DNA of 64,000 nucleotides from the NCBI GenBank assembly GCA_002336105.1, contig DDEQ01000039.1, positions 218,167 through 282,166 of the forward strand. Direction: 5' to 3'. Below the pieces are notes generated by a model. The model saw only the letters and a list, made by a program, of their open reading frames with translations. It had not been told where the DNA came from and did not search any database. Source of the DNA: Chthonomonas sp. UBA1950. Lineage in GTDB: Bacteria; Armatimonadota; Fimbriimonadia; Fimbriimonadales; Fimbriimonadaceae. Below, piece by piece: positions 45,792 through 53,984 of the stretch; the first letter of the stretch is position 1, and the number at the start of each line of letters is the position of its first letter. The position numbers were made by a program, and so were the translations under genes.

Positions 45792-46457
45792 CTACATTAG
45801 GTCACGGGCAAGTTCCACGACTTTGCTTACAACCTCGGCAATTGTTAATCCAGCCGTTTCAATCTGAACTGCGCCTTCTGCGACAGAGAGTGGGCTATCT
45901 TCCCGAGAAATGTCTCGGTGGTCTCTGGTGGCAATCTGCTTCCTCACCGAGCTGAAATCCGAGTCCAGCCCTTTATCTGCAAACTCGCGCAATCTTCGAC
46001 TCGCCCTTTCTTCGAGGCTGGCTGTCATGTAAATTTTCAGTTCAGCTTGCGGAGCGATCACGGTTGTCGCATCTCTTCCCTCAAGAATAACGCCGCCATT
46101 CTTAACGATCTGCTGTTGACGCTCCACCATGGCTCGTCGAACCGGAGTATGAGTGCTCACCGCACTGGCAAGCTCTCCCATAAGAGGAGTCCTAATGCTT
46201 TCGCTAACGTCGGTGCCATTAACATAAACGCGTTGAGGATCGCCCGCGCCGAAGCTAATTTCAATTATGTCGAGCAATTTGGCGAGGCCTTCACCATCAT
46301 TAGCGTCAACCTGACTTGTGACCGACTGATAGGCTAAGGCTCGATACATAGCCCCAGTGTCAAGATAAGTTAGGTCAAGCTCCTTGGCAACTAGCTTCGA
46401 AACCGTGCTCTTCCCTGCTCCTGCCGGACCATCGATGGCAATAACAATTGCTGACAT
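45792..46457 (-). CDS. cmk: Cytidylate kinase
   Basis: This 221-residue nucleoside monophosphate kinase has P-loop IDGPAGAGKST, the YLDTGAMYRALAY block, ILEGRDATTVIAPQAELKIY and DHRDISREDSPL. It phosphorylates CMP and dCMP. Length and motif order match bacterial Cmk. TACAAT on the minus strand (46467-46472) lies 9 nt before the ATG, and a weak GGTGA lies closer, so leader status is unclear. The anti-sigma gene upstream ends 20 bp away. Confidence 0.95.
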   Translation of the reverse strand: MSAIVIAIDGPAGAGKSTVSKLVAKELDLTYLDTGAMYRALAYQSVTSQVDANDGEGLAKLLDIIEISFGAGDPQRVYVNGTDVSESIRTPLMGELASAVSTHTPVRRAMVERQQQIVKNGGVILEGRDATTVIAPQAELKIYMTASLEERASRRLREFADKGLDSDFSSVRKQIATRDHRDISREDSPLSVAEGAVQIETAGLTIAEVVSKVVELARDLM

Positions 46458-46477
46458 TCACCATCGATTGTATCCGG

Positions 46478-46741
46478 TCACTTCGTGCGAGCTTCAAGTT
46501 CTGCTAATTTGCCGCGTAATCGAAGCATAGCATCATCGTCTTTTTCGATGCGGTTAGCCTCTCGAACGGCCTCGAGAGTGAGCTTCATTCTGTCGAGAAA
46601 GGCTCCACAATGACTGCATCGCGCGGCGTGCGCAATCGCATACCATTTCGCGATTCCCTTCGCCGAACCATCGGCCACTCTTTGGAGTAGGGTCTCCATA
46701 TTCTTGCAAGGCGGTCCTTCGTTTTCTGCGTGGAATTTCAT
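46478..46741 (-). CDS. Zinc-binding anti-sigma factor (ZAS type)
   Basis: This 87-residue protein contains the His-x3-Cys-x2-Cys motif (HAARCSHC) of zinc-containing anti-sigma domains, followed by a helical, charged C-terminus without a membrane segment. Its gene overlaps the ECF sigma gene by 4 bp (ATGA), the usual arrangement for a sigma/anti-sigma pair. It probably binds the sigma factor in the cytoplasm and releases it on redox or metal stress. The trigger is inference. Confidence 0.8.
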   Translation of the reverse strand: MKFHAENEGPPCKNMETLLQRVADGSAKGIAKWYAIAHAARCSHCGAFLDRMKLTLEAVREANRIEKDDDAMLRLRGKLAELEARTK

Positions 46742-47331
46742 GACTGATCCTGTGTACCGAGGTCAAGGTGAACTAAGCGACTCCGTAGAATCTTTCGTCC
46801 ACGAAAAAGGCGTGATCGAATTGTTCCGACAGGTACACCCAATGCCATTGCAGCTTCATCGTAAGACAATTCTTCTACGTCGCAAAGGGTGACGGCTAAT
46901 CGATATTCTTCTGGAAGCTTATCGAGGGCTGCGATAATAGTTTCAGCATCAAGCGAATGATCGATTGCACACCAGAAATCATCTTCTGCCGGCTCAAGAA
47001 CGGCGTCGATATCTACTTCGCGCCGAACTTTGCCCTTTCTGACCGTGTTCATCCACTCATTGCGTAAGATCTGGATTAGCCAACTTCGGGGATATCTGCC
47101 ATCGAAGTTTTCCCAATGAGTCGCGGCTAATAACATCGTTTGTCCAACCAAATCTTCTGCGTGTGTCGGGTTCAAAGTAAGTCTCTTTGCGACTCTGTAC
47201 AGAACGGAAAGTTCTCGATCAATGACAACAGAGAACGCCTCTTTCTTTGCTAATGGATTCCTAAAAAAGCTCTTCACTACTGTCCTTGTTTGTGCGCCTT
47301 GGGGCCAAACGGCCCCAATTTGACTTGACAT
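46738..47331 (-). CDS. ECF-type RNA polymerase sigma factor
   Basis: This 197-residue sigma-70 family protein has region 2 (LYRVAKRLTLNPTHAEDLVG, WLIQILRNEWMNTVRK) and region 4 (LDKLPEEYRLAVTLCDVEEL, SYDEAAMALGVPVGTIRSRL). The TAATG overlap with the upstream Met-rich protein gene and the ATGA overlap with the anti-sigma gene mark an operon. A perfect 8-bp GC-rich hairpin lies in codons 5-11 and could affect initiation. The regulon is unknown, but autoregulation of this operon is typical. Confidence 0.92.
   Translation of the reverse strand: MSSQIGAVWPQGAQTRTVVKSFFRNPLAKKEAFSVVIDRELSVLYRVAKRLTLNPTHAEDLVGQTMLLAATHWENFDGRYPRSWLIQILRNEWMNTVRKGKVRREVDIDAVLEPAEDDFWCAIDHSLDAETIIAALDKLPEEYRLAVTLCDVEELSYDEAAMALGVPVGTIRSRLFRGRKILRSRLVHLDLGTQDQS
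47299..47318 (-). promoter_or_regulatory. GC-rich hairpin just after the sigma factor start codon
   Basis: TTGGGGCC and GGCCCCAA form a perfect 8-bp stem with a 4-nt loop, 12 nt after the ATG of the ECF sigma gene. No T-run follows, so it is not a normal terminator. It could reduce sigma translation relative to the upstream gene. Confidence 0.5.
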
Positions 47332-47786
47332 TACTTCAATGACACCGACTTGTCGAACTGCGCCTCGCCAAGTACCACTTCGGCATACGAACAGTAAACC
47401 TGCACCTTGCTAACTGAATTGATGTAATGTGGCAACACGATGTCGCGGTGCGTCTTGTCTCCTGCAATTGTGAATCGGCTCAGGAGATAGACGTGTCCTT
47501 TACCGTCAATAACCTGCCAGTGTGGTGCTGGAGCCGCGGGAATCGTGAAGTCGTCGCTCACTTTTAGGTGAAATGCCATGCCTTCTTTGTAAAGGCTGAT
47601 CGTTCCGGCATTGACTTCAACTCCTTTGAATGTGGATGTCATCGCAATGGGTTTCATCGCCATTTTCATGTCACCCATCTTGTCCATCTTATCCATGTTG
47701 TCTTGCATTTGAGCGGATACAGGAGCGGAAATTGCGAGTGTCCCGAGAGCGATAGCGAGGGCGAGTGTGATTTTGTTGGTTTTCAT
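47331..47786 (-). CDS. Secreted protein with methionine-rich N-terminus
   Basis: This 151-residue protein has a clear signal peptide (MKTNKITLALAIALGTLAIS, then APVSAQ). The mature N-terminus is dense in Met with M-x-M, M-x-x-M and M-x-x-x-M spacing (QMQDNMDKMDKMGDMKMAMK), then a beta-rich domain with a Trp and a single late Cys. Methionine clusters of this kind bind Cu(I) or Ag(I) in known copper proteins, so metal binding is an inference. Its stop overlaps the sigma factor start. I do not recognise the C-terminal domain. Confidence 0.75.
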   Translation of the reverse strand: MKTNKITLALAIALGTLAISAPVSAQMQDNMDKMDKMGDMKMAMKPIAMTSTFKGVEVNAGTISLYKEGMAFHLKVSDDFTIPAAPAPHWQVIDGKGHVYLLSRFTIAGDKTHRDIVLPHYINSVSKVQVYCSYAEVVLGEAQFDKSVSLK

Positions 47787-47815
47787 TATGTGGTTTCCTT
47801 TTTTTAGTGAATTGA

Positions 47816-48709
47816 CTAGATTGCTGAAAGCAACGTTTGCTTTTCTTGTGCTGAACGAAGATGTGCAAATGCAATGACTTTCTTCGTGCTTGGGTCGATA
47901 AAAATGACAGAACGATAGAGCCATGCATCGATCTCCTTAGAGATTTGAGTCTTGGAATGTCCGACTTTGACTAGACCAAGTGAGATTGATGGCAGCGCTT
48001 CGTTAACTGAACCAAGGGTGGCGCTTTCGACTTTGACTAACTTAGCTTCAAGCGTTTGATTGGGTGCCTTCTTGATGTCAAGTTGTAAAGTTCGGGTGCC
48101 ATTCTCTTCAACGATTGCGGCTCGACCAGAGATTGATGGGTTGCCGGTCAACTTCCCGGCCGTGACTTCAATTGGAGCAAAGTAGGCTGCCAAAGAAAAT
48201 CGACCACCTCTTTGAGACACCTTGGTCGCTCCCGAGTGATGTGGCATCATCAGGTTTGCACCTCCAAAAGCGACCGAGAATCTTTTGCACCAGACTGTTG
48301 CTGATTGGTACTGGTTCAGGTTGACATCGGCTGGCAAAGTGTAATTTTGGTCTCCGATATTCCCTTTGAGCGTTCCAAGTTCAATCGAGTTCTGATCGAC
48401 TTTTGAACTGTCAGTTCCCTTAACAAGATAAACCCTGACGTCGGGTCCGTTAGAGGTCGAAAAACCGGTGAAGCGGAGAAATCGTTTACCTGCTGATTCG
48501 ATGATCTGAGCTCGTCCAGTGGTCTCATGAGCAAAGCTCGTGAATGTCCCTTCTGATAAGACTTCCGCACCAGTCGAACTTACTGCTGGGGCAGCCTCAT
48601 TAACGCGACTATTGATGAACAACAACTCCGGTCTGAAGGCAGCCCATCCGACAATAGCGAGCGGAATTCCCACTCCTGCAAGAAGTTTTTTGTTGATGTT
48701 GATTGGCAT
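47816..48709 (-). CDS. DM13-domain membrane-anchored protein
   Basis: This protein of about 297 residues has an N-terminal membrane anchor (LLAGVGIPLAIVGWAAF), then a DM13 domain (about 50-165): GTFTSFAHETTGRAQIIES, FSTSNGPDVRVYLVKG, LGTLKGNIGDQNYTLP and SATVWCKRFSVAFG with its conserved Cys. The C-terminal part has a second beta-rich region. DM13 domains are thought to take part in electron transfer or redox reactions. ATG 48709 is preferred, since TACATC sits 7 nt upstream. The longer frame begins at TTG 48784. It is the first gene of the operon with the Met-rich protein and the sigma/anti-sigma pair. Confidence 0.82.
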   Translation of the reverse strand: MPININKKLLAGVGIPLAIVGWAAFRPELLFINSRVNEAAPAVSSTGAEVLSEGTFTSFAHETTGRAQIIESAGKRFLRFTGFSTSNGPDVRVYLVKGTDSSKVDQNSIELGTLKGNIGDQNYTLPADVNLNQYQSATVWCKRFSVAFGGANLMMPHHSGATKVSQRGGRFSLAAYFAPIEVTAGKLTGNPSISGRAAIVEENGTRTLQLDIKKAPNQTLEAKLVKVESATLGSVNEALPSISLGLVKVGHSKTQISKEIDAWLYRSVIFIDPSTKKVIAFAHLRSAQEKQTLLSAI

Positions 48710-48797
48710 GTCTACGGATGTAACTGCACCACTTTTTGGTTCCAACTTTTCGTAAAAGAGACGAAAGGTTACTACTGGTGTCAAGATTTGTGGTGGA

Positions 48798-49481
48798 ATG
48801 CACCTCGCTCAGTTTTCAAATTACGAAGAAATGTCGTTAGCAGCTTTTCAGCTTGTTTCTGAGCTTATAGAAGCAAAACCCGAATCGCATCTCATTCTCC
48901 CAACCGGTTCATCTCCCACCGGTCTTTACAGGCTTATGCGCGACCTCGACTTATCGGGCTGTTACTTCACGAAGCTTGATGAGTTTCTGGATATGCCCGA
49001 AGGGCATCCTCAATCGTGCGAGGGTTACCTCGTCGAGCATGTTTTGACCAAATGGAAGCTAAACAAAGAGCGATACTTGTCTTTTGATCCGTTGACCTCT
49101 GATCCAGAAGCCGAGTGCTTACGCATCGATCAGGCTTTGACCAATCGTCCTCCAGTCGACATGTGCATCCTTGGCATTGGTGCAAACGGTCATATTGGCT
49201 TGAATGAACCGGCAGAAGAACTCACCAACGGTGTCCATGTAGCGAAGTTATCAAAACAAACTGTCTTTGATGGCCACTTTGCGAACCTAGACCAAGAACC
49301 GACAAGGGGGATTACCTCTGGCGTTGGCACCATCATGGCAGCCAAAACGGTGCTTCTGCTTGTTAGCGGAGACCACAAAGCGGATGCTTATCGGCAACTC
49401 AAACAGGGCAACATTACGACTCAACTTCCAGCGAGTTTGCTCCATCTTCACCCAAGCTGTCACTGCCTTTCTTGCATTTAG
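48798..49481 (+). CDS. nagB: Glucosamine-6-phosphate deaminase-like protein
   Basis: This 227-residue NagB-family protein carries LILPTGSSPTGLYRLM, FTKLDEFLDMPEGH, CILGIGANGHIGLNEP and TSGVGTIMAAKTVLLLVSG. These include the catalytic Asp and His regions. It should convert glucosamine 6-phosphate, or possibly galactosamine 6-phosphate, to the keto sugar phosphate plus ammonia. It is shorter than E. coli NagB (266). The start ATG 48798 lies close to the divergent DM13 promoter region. It is followed by lpxK after 28 bp. Confidence 0.88.
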   Translation: MHLAQFSNYEEMSLAAFQLVSELIEAKPESHLILPTGSSPTGLYRLMRDLDLSGCYFTKLDEFLDMPEGHPQSCEGYLVEHVLTKWKLNKERYLSFDPLTSDPEAECLRIDQALTNRPPVDMCILGIGANGHIGLNEPAEELTNGVHVAKLSKQTVFDGHFANLDQEPTRGITSGVGTIMAAKTVLLLVSGDHKADAYRQLKQGNITTQLPASLLHLHPSCHCLSCI

Positions 49482-49509
49482 CCCAACCTGATCCCGGTAC
49501 GCTTTAGGT

Positions 49510-50463
49510 ATGCACATTCAAGACCTGTGGGAAAGCAGTGACCTATCCGCTGTCTTTGGGCGTGCAGCGCTAACTCCGCTATCATGGCTCTACGGTGCGG
49601 GCTGGCAAGCCTATTTGAAGCTCTACGAAGTTGGTCTAAAGAAAGCTGCTGAGCCTCACTTCCCCGTTGTCTGTATCGGCAATTTGTCGACCGGTGGCAC
49701 GGGCAAAACCCCGATGACTATGCATCTGGTGCAAGTGATGCGGGAAATGGGAAAGCGTGTTGTTGTTGGTTGTAGTGGGTATGGCTCCCCCCGAGCAGAA
49801 GCAGCGACTATCGCTCCAGACGGTCCGTTGTCACCCAAAGAATGGGGAGATGAGCCCGCTTTGCTACGATCTGTATTCCCAGATCTACCTCTTGTTGTCG
49901 GGCGTCGACGGGTGCTTGCCGCTGAACTCGTTCATCTCTCATTTCCTGATGCCGTTTTGCTCATGGATGATGGCTTTCAGCACCTGCCTCTGAAAAAGCA
50001 CATTCATATTCTCTTAGACCCGGAATCGCCTAAAAACTCTATGTGCTTGCCGGCGGGACCGTACCGTGAGCCGAGAAGGAATAGAATGCGAGCCGATCTT
50101 GTCTTGCCAGGTCGGTTTCAGATTGTGGAAAAGCCGATGAAACTCGTTTCGGCAGCAGGTGAGGAATCGGTGCCGGACGACTACACAATCCTGTGTGCGC
50201 TTGGACAGCCGCGCCGATTTATCGAAAACGTCCAAGAAAAATTCCCTCAGCGACACCCAAATGTAGTCAGTCTCCCTGACCACGACCCACTTGATGAGCC
50301 AAACTTATTTGGCTCTGGCATTTACGTAGTCACCGGTAAGGATTGGGTGAAGATCCGAGAGCGGGATGACATTAACCCGGAAAACTTTCTGATCGCAACT
50401 CGCGAAGTGAGTGTTGAGCCGCAAGCCGAATTTAGAATGTGGCTTTCTGAGAAACTTAAATGA
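49510..50463 (+). CDS. lpxK: Tetraacyldisaccharide 4'-kinase LpxK
   Basis: This 317-residue kinase phosphorylates the lipid A precursor at the 4' position on the inner membrane. The P-loop-like block VVCIGNLSTGGTGKTPM and LMDDGFQHLPLKK are characteristic. The N-terminal segment (about 10-35) is hydrophobic. TACGCT ends 6 nt before ATG 49510 with no Shine-Dalgarno, suggesting a leaderless start for a new transcription unit. The stop overlaps the acyltransferase start (ATGA). Confidence 0.95.
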   Translation: MHIQDLWESSDLSAVFGRAALTPLSWLYGAGWQAYLKLYEVGLKKAAEPHFPVVCIGNLSTGGTGKTPMTMHLVQVMREMGKRVVVGCSGYGSPRAEAATIAPDGPLSPKEWGDEPALLRSVFPDLPLVVGRRRVLAAELVHLSFPDAVLLMDDGFQHLPLKKHIHILLDPESPKNSMCLPAGPYREPRRNRMRADLVLPGRFQIVEKPMKLVSAAGEESVPDDYTILCALGQPRRFIENVQEKFPQRHPNVVSLPDHDPLDEPNLFGSGIYVVTGKDWVKIRERDDINPENFLIATREVSVEPQAEFRMWLSEKLK

Positions 50464-51350
50464 CCGAACGGCATAAAGAAAAGCTTGATAGTCTCGCAGT
50501 CTCTCTTCTGCTTTCATTAAGCAAGAAATACCAAAAGAAGACAGCAATTGGCGCTGAAGAAGCAGGCGTACGGCTCGGAAAGATTGCTTATATAGTCGAC
50601 AAGAAGCATCGTCTGCGAACAGCATCTAACCTAAACATCGCTTTTCCGGATTGGGATGAAGCACGCGTGAAAGCTGCGACAAAAAGTATCTACGAGCATT
50701 TTGGAAGGATCATGGGTGATTTCTTGAGGTCACCAGCGAGATCAAACGAGGAAGTGTTAGCGGCGGCTACCGTTGAAGGATACGAGCATCTCGAGCAGGC
50801 CAAAAACATGGGAAGAGGAATCCTCGCCATCACCGGTCATCTGGGGAACTGGGAACGATTTCCTCATTGGATGGTTGCTAGCGGCACTAACTGCACCGTT
50901 GTTGCAAGAGACGCCAATCAGAAGGGCATTCAAGCCGAAGTTCTCAAGCTACGTGAAGCAACAGGTAGTCAAGTTCTTTCTCGTGGAAGCGCTGCTCGAG
51001 AAATTATAACGAGACTCCGAAAAAACGAAATGATTGGCCTCATGCCAGATCAAAACGATTCAGAAGTGTTTGTTCCTTTCTTTGGGAAGATGTGCGGGAC
51101 GGTTCTCGGGCCAGCGGTGCTTCATCTGCGGACCAAAGCGCCGATTTTGCCAGCGTTCTGCGTTCGCACTGGACCGGCTCGATATCACATTAAAGCGTTG
51201 CCTTTGATTATCGCCGAGGAGGAAGAAACTCCCGAATCGATCACATCTCGTGTTAATCTAGCATTAGAGTCTGTGATTCGCGAATATCCAGAGCAGTATC
51301 TCTGGCTCCACGATCGGTGGAAATCAGCGCGTCAGAAAGGGTTGCTTTGA
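50460..51350 (+). CDS. lpxL: Lipid A biosynthesis acyltransferase (LpxL/HtrB family)
   Basis: This 296-residue lysophospholipid acyltransferase family protein has the catalytic block ITGHLGNWERFPHW (H-x4-[D/E] motif, here HLGNWE), RDANQKGI, and GLMPDQNDSEVFVPFFGKM. It adds a secondary acyl chain to the lipid A core. It overlaps lpxK by 4 bp and the next GT9 gene by 4 bp. Which acyl chain it transfers is not readable from the sequence. Confidence 0.93.
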   Translation: MTERHKEKLDSLAVSLLLSLSKKYQKKTAIGAEEAGVRLGKIAYIVDKKHRLRTASNLNIAFPDWDEARVKAATKSIYEHFGRIMGDFLRSPARSNEEVLAAATVEGYEHLEQAKNMGRGILAITGHLGNWERFPHWMVASGTNCTVVARDANQKGIQAEVLKLREATGSQVLSRGSAAREIITRLRKNEMIGLMPDQNDSEVFVPFFGKMCGTVLGPAVLHLRTKAPILPAFCVRTGPARYHIKALPLIIAEEEETPESITSRVNLALESVIREYPEQYLWLHDRWKSARQKGLL

Positions 51351-52282
51351 CAGGATTAATCGTAAGGTTTAGTGCGATTGGGGATTGCGTCATGACGGCG
51401 TGGGCCGCGACGGCAATCCGAAATGTACAGCCTGATGCAAAACTTATTTGGGCTGTAGAAACTCGTTGTGAGCCGGTTATTGATCGTTCGTTGCTTGTTC
51501 AGCAAGTCCTGTCAGTTCCACGGCAAAAATGGAAGCGCAACCGATGGAGTCCAAAGACTTGGCAAGAGCAGTTGTCGATGTACCTATCGCTCCGCAACAA
51601 GGATATCGATTTCGGGATTGATTTCCAGGGGCATTCCAAGACTGCATTGATGCTTCGACTCGCAAATCCGAAACGACGAATTGCAGTACGAGCAACTGAC
51701 GCTTTTGCATCTCGGCTCAATCCATTATTGTCGCTCGAACCTGGGCATATTGTTGAGCAGAACGTTGTCGGGGTTAAAGCCCTTTTTGGGAATGCAGAAG
51801 TGCCGATTCGACCATTGATGCCCCCTGTCGAGTCAAAACCGCAGGTCATCACAATTTCGGTTTCGACAAGTCATCCTCCGAAGAACTATGCACCGGAGAA
51901 TTGGGCTAAGGTCGCGAAGCTCTTGCTTAAAGAAGGATTCCCGGTCGCCTTTCTTGGCGCGGCAGGCGACCCGCTCATCGATGTAAAAGGCGCGGAGAGT
52001 TTCGTCGGTAAGTTGCCGCTGGCCGAGACGATGGCTCACGTTGCTAGCAGTTCAGTTCATCTCTCAGCAGACACTGGAACAGGTCACATGGCAGCTGCAT
52101 ACGGTGTCCCTTCGGTGACCATTTTCGGGCCGTCAAGACCCGAAGAAGCCAAGCCTTACTCGCCGAAATCGGTTGCACTCAAAGTATCGGAAGATCCGAA
52201 TTCTGTTTCTCCAGAGTCCATTGTGGAAGCCACTATAAAAGTTGTCTCATGTCATCCTCAGAATCCCAAAGAAAGTTCCTAA
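51347..52282 (+). CDS. GT9 heptosyltransferase-like protein (first of two)
   Basis: This protein of 311 residues belongs to glycosyltransferase family 9. The N-terminal block LIVRFSAIGDCVMTAWAA, DFGIDFQGHSKTALML, and the C-terminal donor-site block VHLSADTGTGHMAAAYGVP plus VTIFGPSRPEEAKPY are typical. It would add a heptose-type sugar to the LPS core. TTG 51347 is preferred because it overlaps the acyltransferase stop (TTGA) and begins the first beta strand directly. The frame extends upstream to GTG 51317. Confidence 0.9.
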   Translation: MTGLIVRFSAIGDCVMTAWAATAIRNVQPDAKLIWAVETRCEPVIDRSLLVQQVLSVPRQKWKRNRWSPKTWQEQLSMYLSLRNKDIDFGIDFQGHSKTALMLRLANPKRRIAVRATDAFASRLNPLLSLEPGHIVEQNVVGVKALFGNAEVPIRPLMPPVESKPQVITISVSTSHPPKNYAPENWAKVAKLLLKEGFPVAFLGAAGDPLIDVKGAESFVGKLPLAETMAHVASSSVHLSADTGTGHMAAAYGVPSVTIFGPSRPEEAKPYSPKSVALKVSEDPNSVSPESIVEATIKVVSCHPQNPKESS

Positions 52283-53199
52283 TTGTTCGATTATCGGCAT
52301 TGGGTGACACAGTCTGTTCGCTCCCAGCGGCGGTCGCGCTCAAGCAGACCTTTCCAGATTGCCACATCACTTGGGCCGTAGATCCTCGGTTTGCCGCAAT
52401 TCCAAAGTTGTGCAGTTCTGTCGACGAAGTCCTTCCGCTCAAACCTTCCTTCTCAAAGCTTCCCACGTTTGAACAAAGCTACGATGTCGCATTCGACCTA
52501 CAAGGGCTTCTTAAGAGTTCAATTTGTGTGGCGAGGGCTAAAGCAAAACAAAAGCTCGGTTATCATTGGCAACGAGAAGGCGCTGCCTTTTTCTCTAGCC
52601 GTGTTCTGCCAGATAAGTCATCAATCCATGTCGTCGATCAATATGTCGACGTCGTCAGAGCCGCCGGTGCGGTAATGGAATCAGCGCAATTCAACCTTGT
52701 ACCCACTGAGGAAGTAACTTCAAGCATTGCAGAGAAACTGGATACTGAAGGCGTTTGCGGCGAGTATGTTGTCATGAATGCAGGAGCAGGCTGGGCAACC
52801 AAAAGATGGCCAGCAAAGGCATTTGCCGACTTAGCAGATCGGGTCAGTAACCTGGGTATTACACCGGTATTCATTGGAGGAAAAGCGCAATCGGACATTG
52901 ATGCGTTTCAAGAGGTTACCGCTTCCTGTCAGACTAGACCTATCAATATGTTAGGCAAGACGAGCATTGGGGAGCTTGTTGCGCTCATAAAGTCTGCCAC
53001 CGTTCATGTCGGCGGCGATACGGGTAGCACACACATTGCCGCAGCGGTATCCACTCCCGCAGTCGGACTTTATAGCATTACTCGTCCGGAACGATCTTGC
53101 CCATATGGACAGATTTCGAACTGTCACTACAGCGCAAAGAGTCTCGCTGATATTGCACCTGAGGCTGTTTTCGAAACCGTCAAGAGGCTAATCCGATGA
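52249..53199 (+). CDS. GT9 heptosyltransferase-like protein (second of two)
   Basis: This 316-residue GT9 protein starts with FLIVRLSALGDTVCSLPAAV and has DVAFDLQGLLKSS, MNAGAGWATKRWPAKAFADL, and VHVGGDTGSTHIAAAVSTP. It probably adds a second core sugar. It overlaps the first GT9 gene by 34 bp in another frame. The two paralogues likely act in sequence as in WaaC/WaaF pairs, but which is which cannot be told from sequence. Confidence 0.9.
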   Translation: MSSSESQRKFLIVRLSALGDTVCSLPAAVALKQTFPDCHITWAVDPRFAAIPKLCSSVDEVLPLKPSFSKLPTFEQSYDVAFDLQGLLKSSICVARAKAKQKLGYHWQREGAAFFSSRVLPDKSSIHVVDQYVDVVRAAGAVMESAQFNLVPTEEVTSSIAEKLDTEGVCGEYVVMNAGAGWATKRWPAKAFADLADRVSNLGITPVFIGGKAQSDIDAFQEVTASCQTRPINMLGKTSIGELVALIKSATVHVGGDTGSTHIAAAVSTPAVGLYSITRPERSCPYGQISNCHYSAKSLADIAPEAVFETVKRLIR

Positions 53200-53984
53200 T
53201 TTTTGACCTTGATCCTTCTCGCAAATGGTTGTTTTGCATGACACATCCAGACGACGAGCTCACGATCTGCGCGTGGATCAGAACTCTCGTTCGAAATGGA
53301 AATGATGTGTTCATTTCATGGACACATTCTGCTGAGGAACGCGAAAAAGAGGCTCGAAATGGCGCGAAGCTAGTGGGAGTCCCTGAACCAAACCTTCGGT
53401 TCTTTGGTGCGCCAGACACGAAAATTGCGGAATCTATCCCTGCGCTTCTGCCGAAGTTTCGAGCGATGATCGACGAAATCTCCCCCGACGTCATCGTGTG
53501 CGGCGCGTTCGAGCAAGGCCACATGGACCATGACGCAACGAACTACATCGTCAATCGAGTTTTCGAGGGCCCAATCTACGAAGTTCCGTTCTATCACACC
53601 TACGACCGGCTAAATCAGACGCTCAATCGATTCAGTGATTCTCGAGGGGAAGAAATTTGGGACCTCGATCAAGAGGATAGGGCATTCAAGGTCGAAATGG
53701 CAAAACAGTTTCCTAGTCAAACCATATGGCAAATTCTGTGGTGCCATGAGATGGTAAGGCTCATCACGCTTCGAAAAGCCGAGCTTGTATGGACTGAGCG
53801 AATGCGCCGCCAAATCCACAGAGATTTTAGAACACCAAATCATCCACCTCTCATCGCCGAAAGGGTTCTTCGGACCCGCAGTTGGGAGCGATGGGTGCGT
53901 GCAGTTCGAATCGCTGAAGGCGATCCAAATGTCGGTCCTGAGGTTGTCGCACCTGCCATCAAGCAACTCTGGAACCGCAGTTAA
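53196..53984 (+). CDS. PIG-L family deacetylase
   Basis: This 262-residue LmbE/PIG-L protein has the zinc-binding N-terminal motif MTHPDDELTICAWI and the second site GAFEQGHMDHDATNYIV. These enzymes remove N-acetyl groups from sugars such as GlcNAc derivatives. Its place at the end of the LPS core operon, overlapping the GT9 gene by 4 bp, suggests a sugar or lipid A-related substrate. It converges with a polysaccharide deacetylase gene (4-bp overlap). Confidence 0.9.
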   Translation: MIFDLDPSRKWLFCMTHPDDELTICAWIRTLVRNGNDVFISWTHSAEEREKEARNGAKLVGVPEPNLRFFGAPDTKIAESIPALLPKFRAMIDEISPDVIVCGAFEQGHMDHDATNYIVNRVFEGPIYEVPFYHTYDRLNQTLNRFSDSRGEEIWDLDQEDRAFKVEMAKQFPSQTIWQILWCHEMVRLITLRKAELVWTERMRRQIHRDFRTPNHPPLIAERVLRTRSWERWVRAVRIAEGDPNVGPEVVAPAIKQLWNRS

